The notes under the pieces: generated by a model
Told to the model about the DNA's origin: nothing
Database searches by the model: none
Seen by the model: the letters and a program-made list of their open reading frames with translations, nothing else
Position numbers and translations under genes: made by a program
Shown here: in pieces, positions 24,771 through 34,103 of the stretch
How positions within the stretch are numbered: position 1 is the stretch's first letter
Layout: each line of letters begins with the position of its first letter
From: an uncultured Gammaproteobacteria bacterium
Lineage (GTDB): Bacteria; Pseudomonadota; Gammaproteobacteria; Steroidobacterales; XN24
Length of the DNA stretch: 64,000 bases
Assembly (NCBI GenBank): GCA_947259915.1
Contig: CAMYOC010000006.1
Span: 19,762-83,761 of the forward strand
Reading direction: 5' to 3'

Positions 24771-27581
24771 ATGGACGACAAAACCCGCCAACCCTATGTC
24801 TTTTCATTCGATGCCGGCGACGGCAAGAACAAACAACTGCTGGGAGGCAAAGGCGCCAACCTGTGCGAGATGACCCAGATCGGGCTCAACGTGCCGCCCG
24901 GTTTCGTCATCAGCACCGAGGCCTGTCTCGCTTTTCTGGATTCAGCGGACGGCGAGCTACCGGCCGGGCTGAAGGAAGGTGTCGAGGTCGAGATGAAGGC
25001 CCTCGAGAAGAAGACCGGTAAAGGGTTCGGCGACGCTGACAATCCGTTGCTGGTGTCGGTGCGTTCGGGATCCGCGCTGTCCATGCCCGGGATGATGGAT
25101 ACCATCCTCAACCTGGGGCTCAACCAGGCGACGCTCAAGGGCCTGATCAAGCAGACGCGCAACGAGCGCTTCTGCTACGACGCCTACCGGCGCTTTATCC
25201 AGCTTTTTGGCAAGGTCGCGCTGGGGATCCCTGACGAGGAATTCGACCGGCCCTTCGAGGAGATCAAACAACGTGCCGGCGTGAAGGCCGACGTGGGTCT
25301 GACTGCCAATAATCTGAGAGAGATCAGCGAGCGTTTCCTCGCGGTGGTCCGCGAACAGACCGGCCGGCCGTTCCCGGAGGACGTCAACGAACTGCTCGAA
25401 CTGGCCATCAAGGCGGTATTCAAGTCCTGGATGGGCAAGCGGGCGGTCGATTACCGGCGCGAGTTCCAGATCACACCCACGATGGCCAACGGCACCGCGG
25501 TCAACATAGTCACCATGGTGTTTGGCAACATGGGGGACGACTGCGCTACCGGCGTCGGCTTTACCCGCAACCCGGGCACCGGCGAGAACGAGATGTTCGG
25601 CGAGTACCTCGTCAACGCACAAGGCGAGGACGTGGTGGCCGGCATCCGCACGCCAAAGCCGGTCAAGGAACTGGACCAGGATATGCCGGAGATGTACCGG
25701 CAACTGGTAGAGCTGCGCGACAAGCTGGAGTCCCATTACCGGGAGGTCCAGGATTACGAGTACACCATCGAGAACGGCACGCTCTACTGTCTGCAGACCC
25801 GTAACGGCAAGATGAATGCCACCGCCATGGTGCGGACTTCGCTGGAGATGGCCGAAGCGGGGCTGCTGAGCCGGGAAGAGGCCCTGATGCGGATCAATCC
25901 GGAGCTGCTCGAGCAACTCCTGCACCCGCGGCTCGATCCCGCCTACGAAGCCGAACCCGTGGCCCAGGGTCTGCCCGCGTCTCCGGGCGCGGCCTCCGGC
26001 AAGATCGTGTTCGACGCCGACCGTGCTGAGCTGATGGGACGGGCAGGGGAGAAGGTGATGCTGGTCCGCGAGGAAACCAAGCCGGAGGATATCCACGGCT
26101 TTTTCGCCGCCGAGGGGATACTCACCAGCCGCGGCGGCAAGACCTCCCACGCCGCCGTCGTCGCCCGCGGCATGGGCAAACCCTGTGTAGCCGGTGCTGA
26201 AGGCATCGACGTCAAGGTAGAGAATCGCCAGGCTCGGGTCGGCGATCACATCCTGCACGAAGGTGATGTGATCACGATCGACGGTGGCAACGGCAATGTC
26301 TATCTCGGCCGGATCCCGACGGTACCGCCGGAGTTTTCGGACGAGCTGCGCACCTTGCTCGGTTGGGCGGACGAGATCGCACGAATCCATGTGCTGGCAA
26401 ATGCCGACACGCCGGATAGTGCCGAGAAGGCGGCGGATTATGGCGCCATGGGCATCGGCTTGTGCCGCACCGAGCGCATGTTCAACGCCCCGGAACGCCT
26501 GCCGTTGGTGGTCGAGATGATCCTCGCCAACACCACAGAGGAACGCCAAACGGCGCTGGATCATCTACTGCCGGTGCAACGCGAGGATTTTGTCGGCTTG
26601 CTAAAGATCATGGCAGGCAAACCGGTGACCATCCGCCTGCTCGACCCGCCGATCCACGAGTTTCTTCCCAGCGAGCGGCAACTCGAGCGGGAGCTCGCCC
26701 ATCTGAATCAGCTGCGGTCCACGGTCGAAGGCATGGAGGACCTGATGGGGGCCATGCAGATGTTGCGTGGTAAGGAGCAAGCGGCGTCGCTCGCCGCCAG
26801 CATGCCGATGTCCGGAGAGGGGATCGAACTGATCGACGAGGCCATCGCCAAGAAGAGGTTGATGCTGGACAAAGTCCGCGAGCTGTTCGAGGTCAACCCG
26901 ATGCTCGGTCACCGCGGCGTGCGTCTGGGCATCACCTATCCCGAGATCTACGCCATGCAGATCCGGGCGGTGCTGGAAGCGGCCGCCGAGTGTCTCAAAG
27001 AGGGCATCGAAGTCCACCCGGAGATCATGGTGCCGCAGGTGTGCACCGCCCAGGAGCTGCTTCGGGTCAAGGATATCGTCGAGTCGATCAGGCAACAGGT
27101 GGAAACGGAGCGGCAGGTCAAGCTGGACTTCGAATTCGGCACCATGATCGAAGTCGTGCGCGCCTGCATGCGCGCCGGCCGACTGGCCGAGGTCGCGGAG
27201 TTCTTCTCATTCGGGACCAATGACCTGAGTCAATCGACGTTCTCGTTCTCGCGCGAGGATGCGGAGAACAAATTCCTGCCGTTCTATAACGAGAACCAGA
27301 TCCTGCAGGACAATCCGTTCGAAGTGCTCGACGTCAAGGGCGTCGGCCAGCTGATGAAGATCGCCGTGGAGTGGGGCCGCAAGAGCCGGCCGGATCTAAA
27401 GGTCGGCATCTGCGGCGAGCAGGCCGGCCATCCGGCATCCATCCGCTTCTGCAACGACATCGGACTCACTTATGTGTCCTGTTCACCACCCAGAGTCCCG
27501 ATAGCACGGCTGGCCGCGGCCCAGGCGCGGCTGTTGGAACAGAGAGCGGAAACCGGGCTTGCAGCGGTGAGTTCGATGTAA
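24771..27581 (+). CDS. ppdK: pyruvate, phosphate dikinase
   Basis: 936 residues. The N-terminal nucleotide-binding domain begins GGKGANLCEMTQIGLNVPPG. The central phospho-carrier domain has TSRGGKTSHAAVVARGMGKP with the catalytic His and the regulatory Thr. The PEP/pyruvate domain includes NPMLGHRGVRLG, SFGTNDLSQ and VGICGEQAGHPAS with the catalytic Cys. The enzyme interconverts PEP, AMP and PPi with pyruvate, ATP and Pi and serves gluconeogenesis or PPi-linked glycolysis. A partner regulatory protein is not encoded nearby. Confidence 0.96.
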   Translation: MDDKTRQPYVFSFDAGDGKNKQLLGGKGANLCEMTQIGLNVPPGFVISTEACLAFLDSADGELPAGLKEGVEVEMKALEKKTGKGFGDADNPLLVSVRSGSALSMPGMMDTILNLGLNQATLKGLIKQTRNERFCYDAYRRFIQLFGKVALGIPDEEFDRPFEEIKQRAGVKADVGLTANNLREISERFLAVVREQTGRPFPEDVNELLELAIKAVFKSWMGKRAVDYRREFQITPTMANGTAVNIVTMVFGNMGDDCATGVGFTRNPGTGENEMFGEYLVNAQGEDVVAGIRTPKPVKELDQDMPEMYRQLVELRDKLESHYREVQDYEYTIENGTLYCLQTRNGKMNATAMVRTSLEMAEAGLLSREEALMRINPELLEQLLHPRLDPAYEAEPVAQGLPASPGAASGKIVFDADRAELMGRAGEKVMLVREETKPEDIHGFFAAEGILTSRGGKTSHAAVVARGMGKPCVAGAEGIDVKVENRQARVGDHILHEGDVITIDGGNGNVYLGRIPTVPPEFSDELRTLLGWADEIARIHVLANADTPDSAEKAADYGAMGIGLCRTERMFNAPERLPLVVEMILANTTEERQTALDHLLPVQREDFVGLLKIMAGKPVTIRLLDPPIHEFLPSERQLERELAHLNQLRSTVEGMEDLMGAMQMLRGKEQAASLAASMPMSGEGIELIDEAIAKKRLMLDKVRELFEVNPMLGHRGVRLGITYPEIYAMQIRAVLEAAAECLKEGIEVHPEIMVPQVCTAQELLRVKDIVESIRQQVETERQVKLDFEFGTMIEVVRACMRAGRLAEVAEFFSFGTNDLSQSTFSFSREDAENKFLPFYNENQILQDNPFEVLDVKGVGQLMKIAVEWGRKSRPDLKVGICGEQAGHPASIRFCNDIGLTYVSCSPPRVPIARLAAAQARLLEQRAETGLAAVSSM

Positions 27582-27627
27582 GCACCAGGGAAGAAACCGG
27601 TTTTCTTGCCGTTAAACGCGGCTCGAC

Positions 27628-28380
27628 CTAACGCTCGAACAGGATGGCGCTGCCTCTTCGCGTCTGCTTGGCGGTGTACATGGCGGCATCGGCCTCGCCA
27701 AGTGCGGTTCTCGAGTCCAGCGCCTCGAAGCCGAGCAGGCGGATTCCTATACTGATTCCCACCTGCAAGGTTTGCTCGTCAAAAACCATGGGGTGCTTGA
27801 CCAGCTCGATCAGCTTTTGCGCCGTCTGCACCGCGTTTTCGGACGCCCGTGTCTGGTCGGGATCAAGCCGATTGACAACCAAAACGAACTCATCGCCTCC
27901 CACGCGGCTGGCCATATCCTCGGCTCGGGTGATGGATTTGATCCGTCTGGCGGTCTCAACCAGTACCGCATCGCCTGTGTCGTGCCCGTGGAGGTCGTTT
28001 ATCTGCTTGAATCCATCCACGTCAATCAACAACACGGCCGCGGGAATGTGGTGTTTCTCGCTTCCGGCCAAAACCTCTTCAAGATGTTTCGACAAGACAC
28101 GCCGATTCGCCAGTTGGGTCAATGGGTCGGTAGATGCCAACTCACTCATCTGAGACAGCATCGCATCCCTGCCTTGGACAAAGGGCTTGATGACCCAAAG
28201 GTAGAGCGCGGGTGTGGTCAACACCGCCAACAGCGCGACATCGAAAATAGCCAGGTAGAAATTGCCGGCGCGAATGGGAATGGCTGGTGCGACCAGCATG
28301 ATCGCCAATTCCGTCAATCCAACGATGAGGGCGATCCGGAGGACAACCTGTCTTGTCGTGAGAAGTGGCGCGGGTTTCAT
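27628..28380 (-). CDS. membrane diguanylate cyclase (GGDEF)
   Basis: 250 residues. Two hydrophobic segments in the first 70 residues (ALIVGLTELAIMLVAPAIPI and LAIFDVALLAVLTTPALYLWV) anchor it. The GGDEF domain has DPLTQLANRR, ALLIDVDGFKQIND and the active loop SRVGGDEFVLV. RAED lies five residues before GGDEF, so the product-inhibition I-site is intact. It should make cyclic di-GMP. No dedicated sensor domain is visible beyond the short membrane part. Confidence 0.92.
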   Translation of the reverse strand: MKPAPLLTTRQVVLRIALIVGLTELAIMLVAPAIPIRAGNFYLAIFDVALLAVLTTPALYLWVIKPFVQGRDAMLSQMSELASTDPLTQLANRRVLSKHLEEVLAGSEKHHIPAAVLLIDVDGFKQINDLHGHDTGDAVLVETARRIKSITRAEDMASRVGGDEFVLVVNRLDPDQTRASENAVQTAQKLIELVKHPMVFDEQTLQVGISIGIRLLGFEALDSRTALGEADAAMYTAKQTRRGSAILFER

Positions 28381-28539
28381 TGGGCGCTATCGCCTCGGCT
28401 CAACTGCTGACACAGGTCTTGCATCTGCAAGGGTTGAACTAGATCGGGATCAGAGACCCATTGTTGCCACATTAGCGGAAAAGGGCCTCTGGCCGCTGTT
28501 TGTTCTGTCACAAAAAGACAATAATTAAATCTGTTGCCG

Positions 28540-28566
28540 AAAAAAGGCCGGGCTTGCGCCCGGCCT
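28540..28566 (-). terminator. rho-independent terminator of the DUF4382 gene
   Basis: On the minus strand an eight-pair stem GGCCGGGC/GCCCGGCC with a four-base loop is followed by TTTTTT, 24 bases after the stop of the DUF4382 gene. Confidence 0.9.
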
Positions 28567-28589
28567 CAAACCCAGCAATACAGCTATGC

Positions 28590-31223
28590 TCACGGTGTAT
28601 TCAACGCATCGGAGATCGCCTGGACGTCGTCGGGGGTGAGGAAATCCAGGAAACCCATGCCGCCCTTGTTCTGGTCGATGGCGCCCTGTATTTCGGCGGC
28701 CGAGGCACCGCGCTTTTCGGATTCCGCGATGGGATCATGACAGGCTTCGCAGAATTCCGCATAGAGTGCGAATCCATCGATTACCGGAGTCGTTGACGCG
28801 GTAACCGTGACCGAATCCGGGTCGCTGTCCAGCTCGCCATCGTTGACCACCAGCGTCGCAACATAGTCACCGTCGACATCGGGGGTGAAGCTCGGTGACG
28901 CGGTGTCGGCGCCGCTCAAGGTTGCGGAGCTGCCATCGGGTACCGTCAACGACCAGCTGTAGGTGATGGTATCGCCATCGGGATCGCTACTGCCGCTGCC
29001 ATCCAGGGTCACCCCGGTACCCGTCTCCACCTCCTGGTTCGGGCCCGCATCGGCGATGGGAGCCTGGTTGGCCGGTGGCGGAATCGAGGAAGCGGTGACC
29101 GTGACCGAATCCGGGTCGCTGTCCAATTCGCCGTCGTTGACCACCAGCGTCGCAACATAGTCACCGTCGACATCGGGGGTGAAGCTCGGTGACGCGGTGT
29201 CGGCACCGCCCAAGGCCGCGGAGCTGCCATCGGGCACCGTCAACGACCAGCCGTAGGTGATGGTATCGCCATCGGGGTCGCTGCTGCCGCTGCCATCCAG
29301 GGTCACCCCGGTACCGGTATCCACCTCCTGGTTCGGGCCTGCATCGGCGATGGGAGCCTGGTTGGCCGGTGGCTCCGCGGAAGCGGTGACCGTAACGGTG
29401 TCAGGTGCGCTGTCCAATTCGCCGTCGTTGACGACCAGCGTAGCGACATAGTCACCGTCCACATCCGGGATGAAGCTCGGCATGGACGTATCGGCGGCAG
29501 CCAGATTTGCGGCACTGCCATCGGGTACGGTCAGTGACCAGCTGTACGTGATGGCATCGCCATCGGGGTCACTGCTGCCCGTGCCGTCCAGCTGCACGCC
29601 GGTGCCCGTCTGCACAGCCTGGTCCGGACCAGCGTCGGCAACCGGCGGCTGGTTCTCGGCCGGCGGCGGCGCATCTTCGGTCTGGTCGGCGATGATCGTA
29701 TCGGCAATAAAGCAGCCGTTGTCGGGTTCGCCGTAGACGTCGATGGTGAGCCCCGGCTGCAGATCGGCATAGCTGCCGCGATCGCTGATCAGCCGGCCTT
29801 CCACCAACCGCACCAGGAAAATGTCCGTGCGCAGCGGTACGTCCACGCACTGGTCGCCGGTATCGGTGGCAAGCATGAGCCTGCGATCGTCGCCCGCAGT
29901 GAGGATTTCGCCGCGCAACACTTCTTCGCCGTCGGCATCGATATCCAGAATCGCCAGTGCGGTCTTGAGCACATCGGGCGCGTCGTTCGCCAGCATCAAC
30001 ACGCCGTCGAACAAGCCCATGACACCGTCGCTGATCGCATCGTCACCCAGACGCACGCCGTTGCGTGAGTAGATCTTGGATCCGTCCTGGAGGCGGGCGG
30101 TGACCATGGAGCCCTCGCCAAAGCCCTGTCCCGGAGCGAGCAGCAGATCGAAATCCCGGCCCGCGTCGACGTCGGATTGTGCGGTGCCCTTCAGGCGAGC
30201 AAACGTGCCGGCCTCGCCGAGCTCGACAACGACGGCATCGAGGGTGAAGTGATCGTGGTCGAAGTCCTCACCATCATCATCGTCGTCATCGCGTCCGGAA
30301 CGATCGTCGTCCGAATCATCATCCGAATCGTCGTCGTCGTCATCATCATCGGAATCCTTGCGCGCGAGGAGACTCATCTTGTCCTCACGGCTTGAAATAA
30401 AGCCGATGGCGGTGGCGAACTCGCCGCTCATGATGGCGCCGAAATCCGTCGGGTCGCCCGAGGGTGCGAAGATGCCGGTATCCGCAGAGGTCACGACTTC
30501 GACACAGTGCTCTTCGTCGAAATCGTCGACATCGTCCCTGTCGGACATGAGTTCCTTCTGGCACAGCTCGAAGCGTCCGAGGTCATAGTCCACCTCGCCG
30601 ATACGGCCATAAATCCTGGACAGACGCCCGGGGCCGACGTCGTCGAGTACCCGCACGAATATCACCGGGCGGAAGTGCCATTTGCCGTTGCCACTCTGGT
30701 GATATTTGATCGACTTTTGTGCGTCGAAGTCCATCTCGATCAGCAGATTGCTGTTATCGGTGACTACGAATTCCCGGCGCGGGTTGAGATCCATCTTGCC
30801 GTTACCCGTCAGCTTGGGATGGACCGAATAGTCCACCGTGCCGTCATCGTTCAATTTGACGAGTTCGAGGTCTGCCAGGATCAGGCGGATCTTGCTGTAG
30901 ATGCCTGTGTCCACGTCGGCGATGGCAAACAGCTCCGAATAGTCGGCCAGCTGTTTGAGATCGATCACTTGGCGACCGCTAAAAATATTGGCCGGTCCGT
31001 CTTCACCCAAAAGGTCGATGCTGGTGATGGTGGCCAGTATCTGATCGAATTGGTCCGAGTCGGCATCGGTGATCACAATGCCGACCGTGCCCTGGGCCTG
31101 GTCGGGCGGCGGGTTATTGACGATCGGTGCATCGGAGCCACCGGAACCGCCGCCGCAACTAGCAAGCAAGAGCGCGGTAGCCAGGAATGCCGCGGCGTAA
31201 AGAGAAAGCTTTCTTGTCAACAT
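28590..31223 (-). CDS. large lipoprotein: DUF4382, PKD-type repeats, C-terminal cytochrome c
   Basis: 877 residues. A lipobox (LLASC, then GGGSGG) is followed by a DUF4382 domain (GTVGIVITDADSDQFDQIL) and metal-carboxylate-like acidic runs rich in Asp near residues 290-320. Three consecutive PKD/Ig-like repeats of about 98 residues (PVADAGPDQAVQTG, LDGSGSSDPDGDTITY, ATLVVNDGELDS) follow, and a short cytochrome c motif with EFCEACHDP (CxxCH) ends the protein. It should be a surface or periplasmic lipoprotein that binds one c-type haem; function unknown. It has its own terminator. Confidence 0.88.
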   Translation of the reverse strand: MLTRKLSLYAAAFLATALLLASCGGGSGGSDAPIVNNPPPDQAQGTVGIVITDADSDQFDQILATITSIDLLGEDGPANIFSGRQVIDLKQLADYSELFAIADVDTGIYSKIRLILADLELVKLNDDGTVDYSVHPKLTGNGKMDLNPRREFVVTDNSNLLIEMDFDAQKSIKYHQSGNGKWHFRPVIFVRVLDDVGPGRLSRIYGRIGEVDYDLGRFELCQKELMSDRDDVDDFDEEHCVEVVTSADTGIFAPSGDPTDFGAIMSGEFATAIGFISSREDKMSLLARKDSDDDDDDDDSDDDSDDDRSGRDDDDDDGEDFDHDHFTLDAVVVELGEAGTFARLKGTAQSDVDAGRDFDLLLAPGQGFGEGSMVTARLQDGSKIYSRNGVRLGDDAISDGVMGLFDGVLMLANDAPDVLKTALAILDIDADGEEVLRGEILTAGDDRRLMLATDTGDQCVDVPLRTDIFLVRLVEGRLISDRGSYADLQPGLTIDVYGEPDNGCFIADTIIADQTEDAPPPAENQPPVADAGPDQAVQTGTGVQLDGTGSSDPDGDAITYSWSLTVPDGSAANLAAADTSMPSFIPDVDGDYVATLVVNDGELDSAPDTVTVTASAEPPANQAPIADAGPNQEVDTGTGVTLDGSGSSDPDGDTITYGWSLTVPDGSSAALGGADTASPSFTPDVDGDYVATLVVNDGELDSDPDSVTVTASSIPPPANQAPIADAGPNQEVETGTGVTLDGSGSSDPDGDTITYSWSLTVPDGSSATLSGADTASPSFTPDVDGDYVATLVVNDGELDSDPDSVTVTASTTPVIDGFALYAEFCEACHDPIAESEKRGASAAEIQGAIDQNKGGMGFLDFLTPDDVQAISDALNTP
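28790..29670 (-). repeat. three tandem 294-base repeats coding for PKD domains
   Basis: Units begin near 28790, 29084 and 29378, with a period of 294 bases (98 codons). The first two units are almost identical at the DNA level, the third is more diverged, which points to recent duplication or gene conversion within the lipoprotein gene. Confidence 0.85.
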
Positions 31224-31734
31224 GAGAAGGTCTCCTGTTGTTTTTCTAAATAGATCATTTGGGAATCAGGTTTGCGTACTTACGATCTTGATCGCGTTTT
31301 GTATTTGTGCGAATCGAGCACAGATGAAAGAAGATATGGGCAAGTCTAGCGGATAATCAGGCTGCCGGCATCGCCAGGTACGCATAAATACCTACTTCCG
31401 GATGCACACCGGTTCGAGGTCTTTTTTGCAACTGCCTGGGATATATTAGTTTTTCTTAATCCGGGTGTTTGGTGGCCGGCGCAGGCGCCAGGATCGGGCG
31501 GGTGATGGCTTGCGCGAAAATCGGCCCTAAAATCGCTGCATCTGGCGCTGGAAAGGACAGCGTCAGGATTATTATCTCGCTCAAACAGCAAACCAAACCG
31601 GACACTTTTTGACTGCGTGACCCGCTGCCAGTTGGCGTGCTGGGATCCGCCGGTTGGGCGCGGTGCTTAGCGCAGTGCAATCGTCCGGCGGGTGTAGAAT
31701 GCCGCGACTCGTGCGAACAGCGGAGAGCGTACTC
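31224..31734. other. divergent intergenic region
   Basis: About 510 bases between the lipoprotein and the M48 protease. It is AT-rich near 31225-31300 and 31430-31470, where promoters for the two divergent genes are likely. No gene or named operator is visible. Confidence 0.5.
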
Positions 31735-33084
31735 ATGCCACGTCTTATGATCCTTGCCGTCACGCTGACGGTTGCCGTGTTGTTGCTTGCCGTGCCTGGC
31801 GCCGATCTCATCGCCGCGAGCCCGGAGCCGACCGTCGTGCTCGAAGTGCCGGCCGGGGCCCAGGCCGGGCCGGATTTTGATGTCGAAGCCGCGACCCGTG
31901 CCTATATCGATCTGATCTCAGTGGAAGAGCGTGAGAAATCCGATGCCTATAGCGAGGGCGGCTACTGGCTACAACTCTGGGGGTTCCTGTACGGGCTCGG
32001 CGTGGCGTGGCTGCTGCTCGGCACGCGGCTATCGGCCAGGATGCGTGACCTGACGACCCGCATCACTCGCCGGTTGCCGCTGCAGACCGCGCTTTACGCG
32101 GTGCAGTACGTTGCGCTGACAACGCTGCTTGTTTTCCCCCTCACGGTCTATCAGGATTTTTTTCGCGAGCATCAATACGGTTTCGCCACGCAGACTCTCG
32201 GTCCATGGCTCGGCGATCAGGGGATGGGGTTGCTGGTCAACGTCGTGCTCGCCGCGGTGGCGATGATGCTCGTCTACGCGGCGATCCGGCGGATGCCCCG
32301 ACGCTGGTGGGTCGGTGGCGCGGTCGCCGCAATGTTTTTCTTCGTCGTCGTCAATACCATCGCGCCGGTCTATATCGCGCCGTTGTTCAACGATTACCAG
32401 ACGCTGGATGCAGGACCGACCCGCGACGGTATCCTGTCGATGGCCCACGCCAACGGTATCCCGGCCGATGATGTGTACTGGTTCGATGCATCCCGGCAAA
32501 CCACGCGGATCAGCGCCAACGTCAGCGGGCTGCTCGGTACCATGCGCGTGGCACTCAACGATAATCTGCTGAAGGAGACGTCACCGCAAGAGATCGAGGC
32601 GGTGATGGCCCATGAGATGGGGCACTACGTGCTAAATCACGCGTGGGAGTCGATCATCTATTTCTCGCTGTTGCTGTTAGGCGGCTTCGCTTTCGTAAAA
32701 TGGACCTTTGACAAGGCCCTGGCCCGCTGGGGTCAGCGCTGGGGCGTAAGCGGAGTGGCGGACACCGCCGGTCTGCCGCTGTTGCTCGCGCTGTTCTCGG
32801 TCTACTTCTTCCTGATGACGCCGGTGTTCAACGCCATCATCCGCAGTGGCGAAACCGAGGCCGATCTGTTTGCGCTCAATGCCTCGCGCCAGCCGGACGC
32901 GTTCGCGCGCGTGGCGATGCGCACGTCGGACTACCGCAAGATCGAACCCGGCCCGCTGGAGGAGCTGATCTTCAACCACCACCCCAGCGGTCGCACCCGC
33001 GTGCACATGTCGATGCAATGGAAGTCGCAGCACCTCGATGAGGCTGCGTCCGGGGATGCCCGCGAGGTCGCGAGCAACGAGTGA
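31735..33084 (+). CDS. M48-family (Ste24-like) membrane metalloprotease
   Basis: 449 residues. The zinc motif is AVMAHEMGHYVLNH (HExxH), with the third ligand Glu in RSGETEADLFALN. There are about six membrane helices before and after it (WLQLWGFLYGLGVAWLLLG; ALYAVQYVALTTLLVFPLT; VLAAVAMMLVYAAI). This is the CAAX-prenyl-protease 1/Ste24 subfamily; in bacteria it is thought to clear faulty membrane proteins. The ATG at 31735 has GGAGAG upstream. The C-terminal HHPSGRTRVHMSMQW motif is typical. Confidence 0.9.
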   Translation: MPRLMILAVTLTVAVLLLAVPGADLIAASPEPTVVLEVPAGAQAGPDFDVEAATRAYIDLISVEEREKSDAYSEGGYWLQLWGFLYGLGVAWLLLGTRLSARMRDLTTRITRRLPLQTALYAVQYVALTTLLVFPLTVYQDFFREHQYGFATQTLGPWLGDQGMGLLVNVVLAAVAMMLVYAAIRRMPRRWWVGGAVAAMFFFVVVNTIAPVYIAPLFNDYQTLDAGPTRDGILSMAHANGIPADDVYWFDASRQTTRISANVSGLLGTMRVALNDNLLKETSPQEIEAVMAHEMGHYVLNHAWESIIYFSLLLLGGFAFVKWTFDKALARWGQRWGVSGVADTAGLPLLLALFSVYFFLMTPVFNAIIRSGETEADLFALNASRQPDAFARVAMRTSDYRKIEPGPLEELIFNHHPSGRTRVHMSMQWKSQHLDEAASGDAREVASNE

Positions 33085-33200
33085 TTGCGATAGCCAGGCA
33101 CCGTATTGGTCGGTACGTGGACAGTTTGCTCCAGCGCCTTGTAGAGCCATGGAGGGGGGGTTGCGGGTCCGCCTTCGGTCAGAAGCAATTATTTGCTCCC

Positions 33201-33226
33201 AAACAAAACCCCGCCGAAGCGGGGTC
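33201..33226 (-). terminator. rho-independent terminator of the PEP-CTERM gene
   Basis: On the minus strand ACCCCGC and GCGGGGT form a seven-pair stem with a CGAA-type tetraloop (33208-33225), followed by TTTTG and TTT. It lies about 60 bases after the PEP-CTERM stop. Confidence 0.75.
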
Positions 33227-33288
33227 TTGATTGCCTCATCCCCGGTTACTCTTGTTTGGCAGCGCCGAACCGGGGAGAAGAGCGTCAG

Positions 33289-33753
33289 TCAGCGCTTTTT
33301 GCGTATGCGCGCGTATCCGAGGGCAACAAGACCGAGGCCAAGCAGGGCCAGAGTCTTCGGTTCGGGGACATTTGCATATACAACAACCGGGGCGTCCTCC
33401 TCTTGGGTGAATTCATTCCCGTCGAAAAAGAGTTCGACAAAACTGCCTTCGATCACGCCCCCCGCATTCGTCATTGGAGACCCCAGGCTGATCGAGAGAC
33501 TGTCGCCGAAAATGGATCCAATGCCTGAGAAAAAAGAGGCATCGCCCGCAAAGGCGGTGAAGTCGTCGCCGAAGAATCCCTCTACGGCGACATCCGAGAA
33601 GATGCCTGTGTCAGCGTCAAACGTAAACACACCAAACGGAAAGCCGGATTCCGGGCCCTCTACCGTCCACTGAACAGGTACAGCATTTGCCGCCATCGGC
33701 CCCAGGGCGACTAGTAAGCCTGCTGCAAATACTGCTTTCATCCGCCGTTTCAT
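33289..33753 (-). CDS. PEP-CTERM sorting-domain protein
   Basis: 154 residues with a signal peptide (VFAAGLLVALGPMAANA), a beta-rich middle and the C-terminal sorting signal VPEPKTLALLGLGLVALGYA followed by RIRKKR. PEP-CTERM proteins are cut and sorted by an exosortase (EpsH-type) encoded elsewhere on the chromosome and are linked to exopolysaccharide or biofilm. The presence of this tag implies such a system outside the window. The first or second ATG, four codons apart, may be used. Confidence 0.87.
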   Translation of the reverse strand: MKRRMKAVFAAGLLVALGPMAANAVPVQWTVEGPESGFPFGVFTFDADTGIFSDVAVEGFFGDDFTAFAGDASFFSGIGSIFGDSLSISLGSPMTNAGGVIEGSFVELFFDGNEFTQEEDAPVVVYANVPEPKTLALLGLGLVALGYARIRKKR

Positions 33754-34103
33754 CGGTCCGTCCTCGGGTGGCCAGTATCTACTGATTAAAAAATAAGCAC
33801 GATTCGTGCCAGAAAAAGACAGTGCAGGGTTTTCAAGAGCTTGTACTGGTCACGAATTGCTCGCTCTGCAGCATATGTAGAGTCAGCCGACACCATCTGA
33901 GCCGAATCAAGCTGGTAGGACAGTTTGGAGACGCTATCGGTAGAGCGATTGAAAGAGAGTATGGCTTTCGTCCAGCAGTCCAGCTGATAACAGCCAAGGC
34001 GCTCAGAACCGCGATCGCTTCCAATCCGTATCCGCAGGCCGCGTCCGAGCCGAGGTCTCTACACCTTTGGCGCTGATGCCGCTGCGCCCATGCCGGGCGG
34101 CCT
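33754..34103. other. intergenic region without recognised gene
   Basis: 350 bases upstream of the PEP-CTERM gene. A plus-strand frame (about 33822-34076) shows no family pattern or ribosome site. The promoter of the PEP-CTERM gene is probably in the AT-rich stretch near 33780-33800. Confidence 0.5.

Noticed and set aside
24957..26564. Long minus-strand frame inside ppdK (535 codons)
   Set aside because: Antisense shadow of a clearly real enzyme gene; rich in His, Leu and Arg without any domain.
30177..30395. Hydrophobic Val/Ile-rich plus-strand frame that looks like a membrane protein
   Set aside because: It is the antisense reading of the Asp-rich run of the DUF4382 lipoprotein (GAC/GAT read backwards gives Val/Ile).
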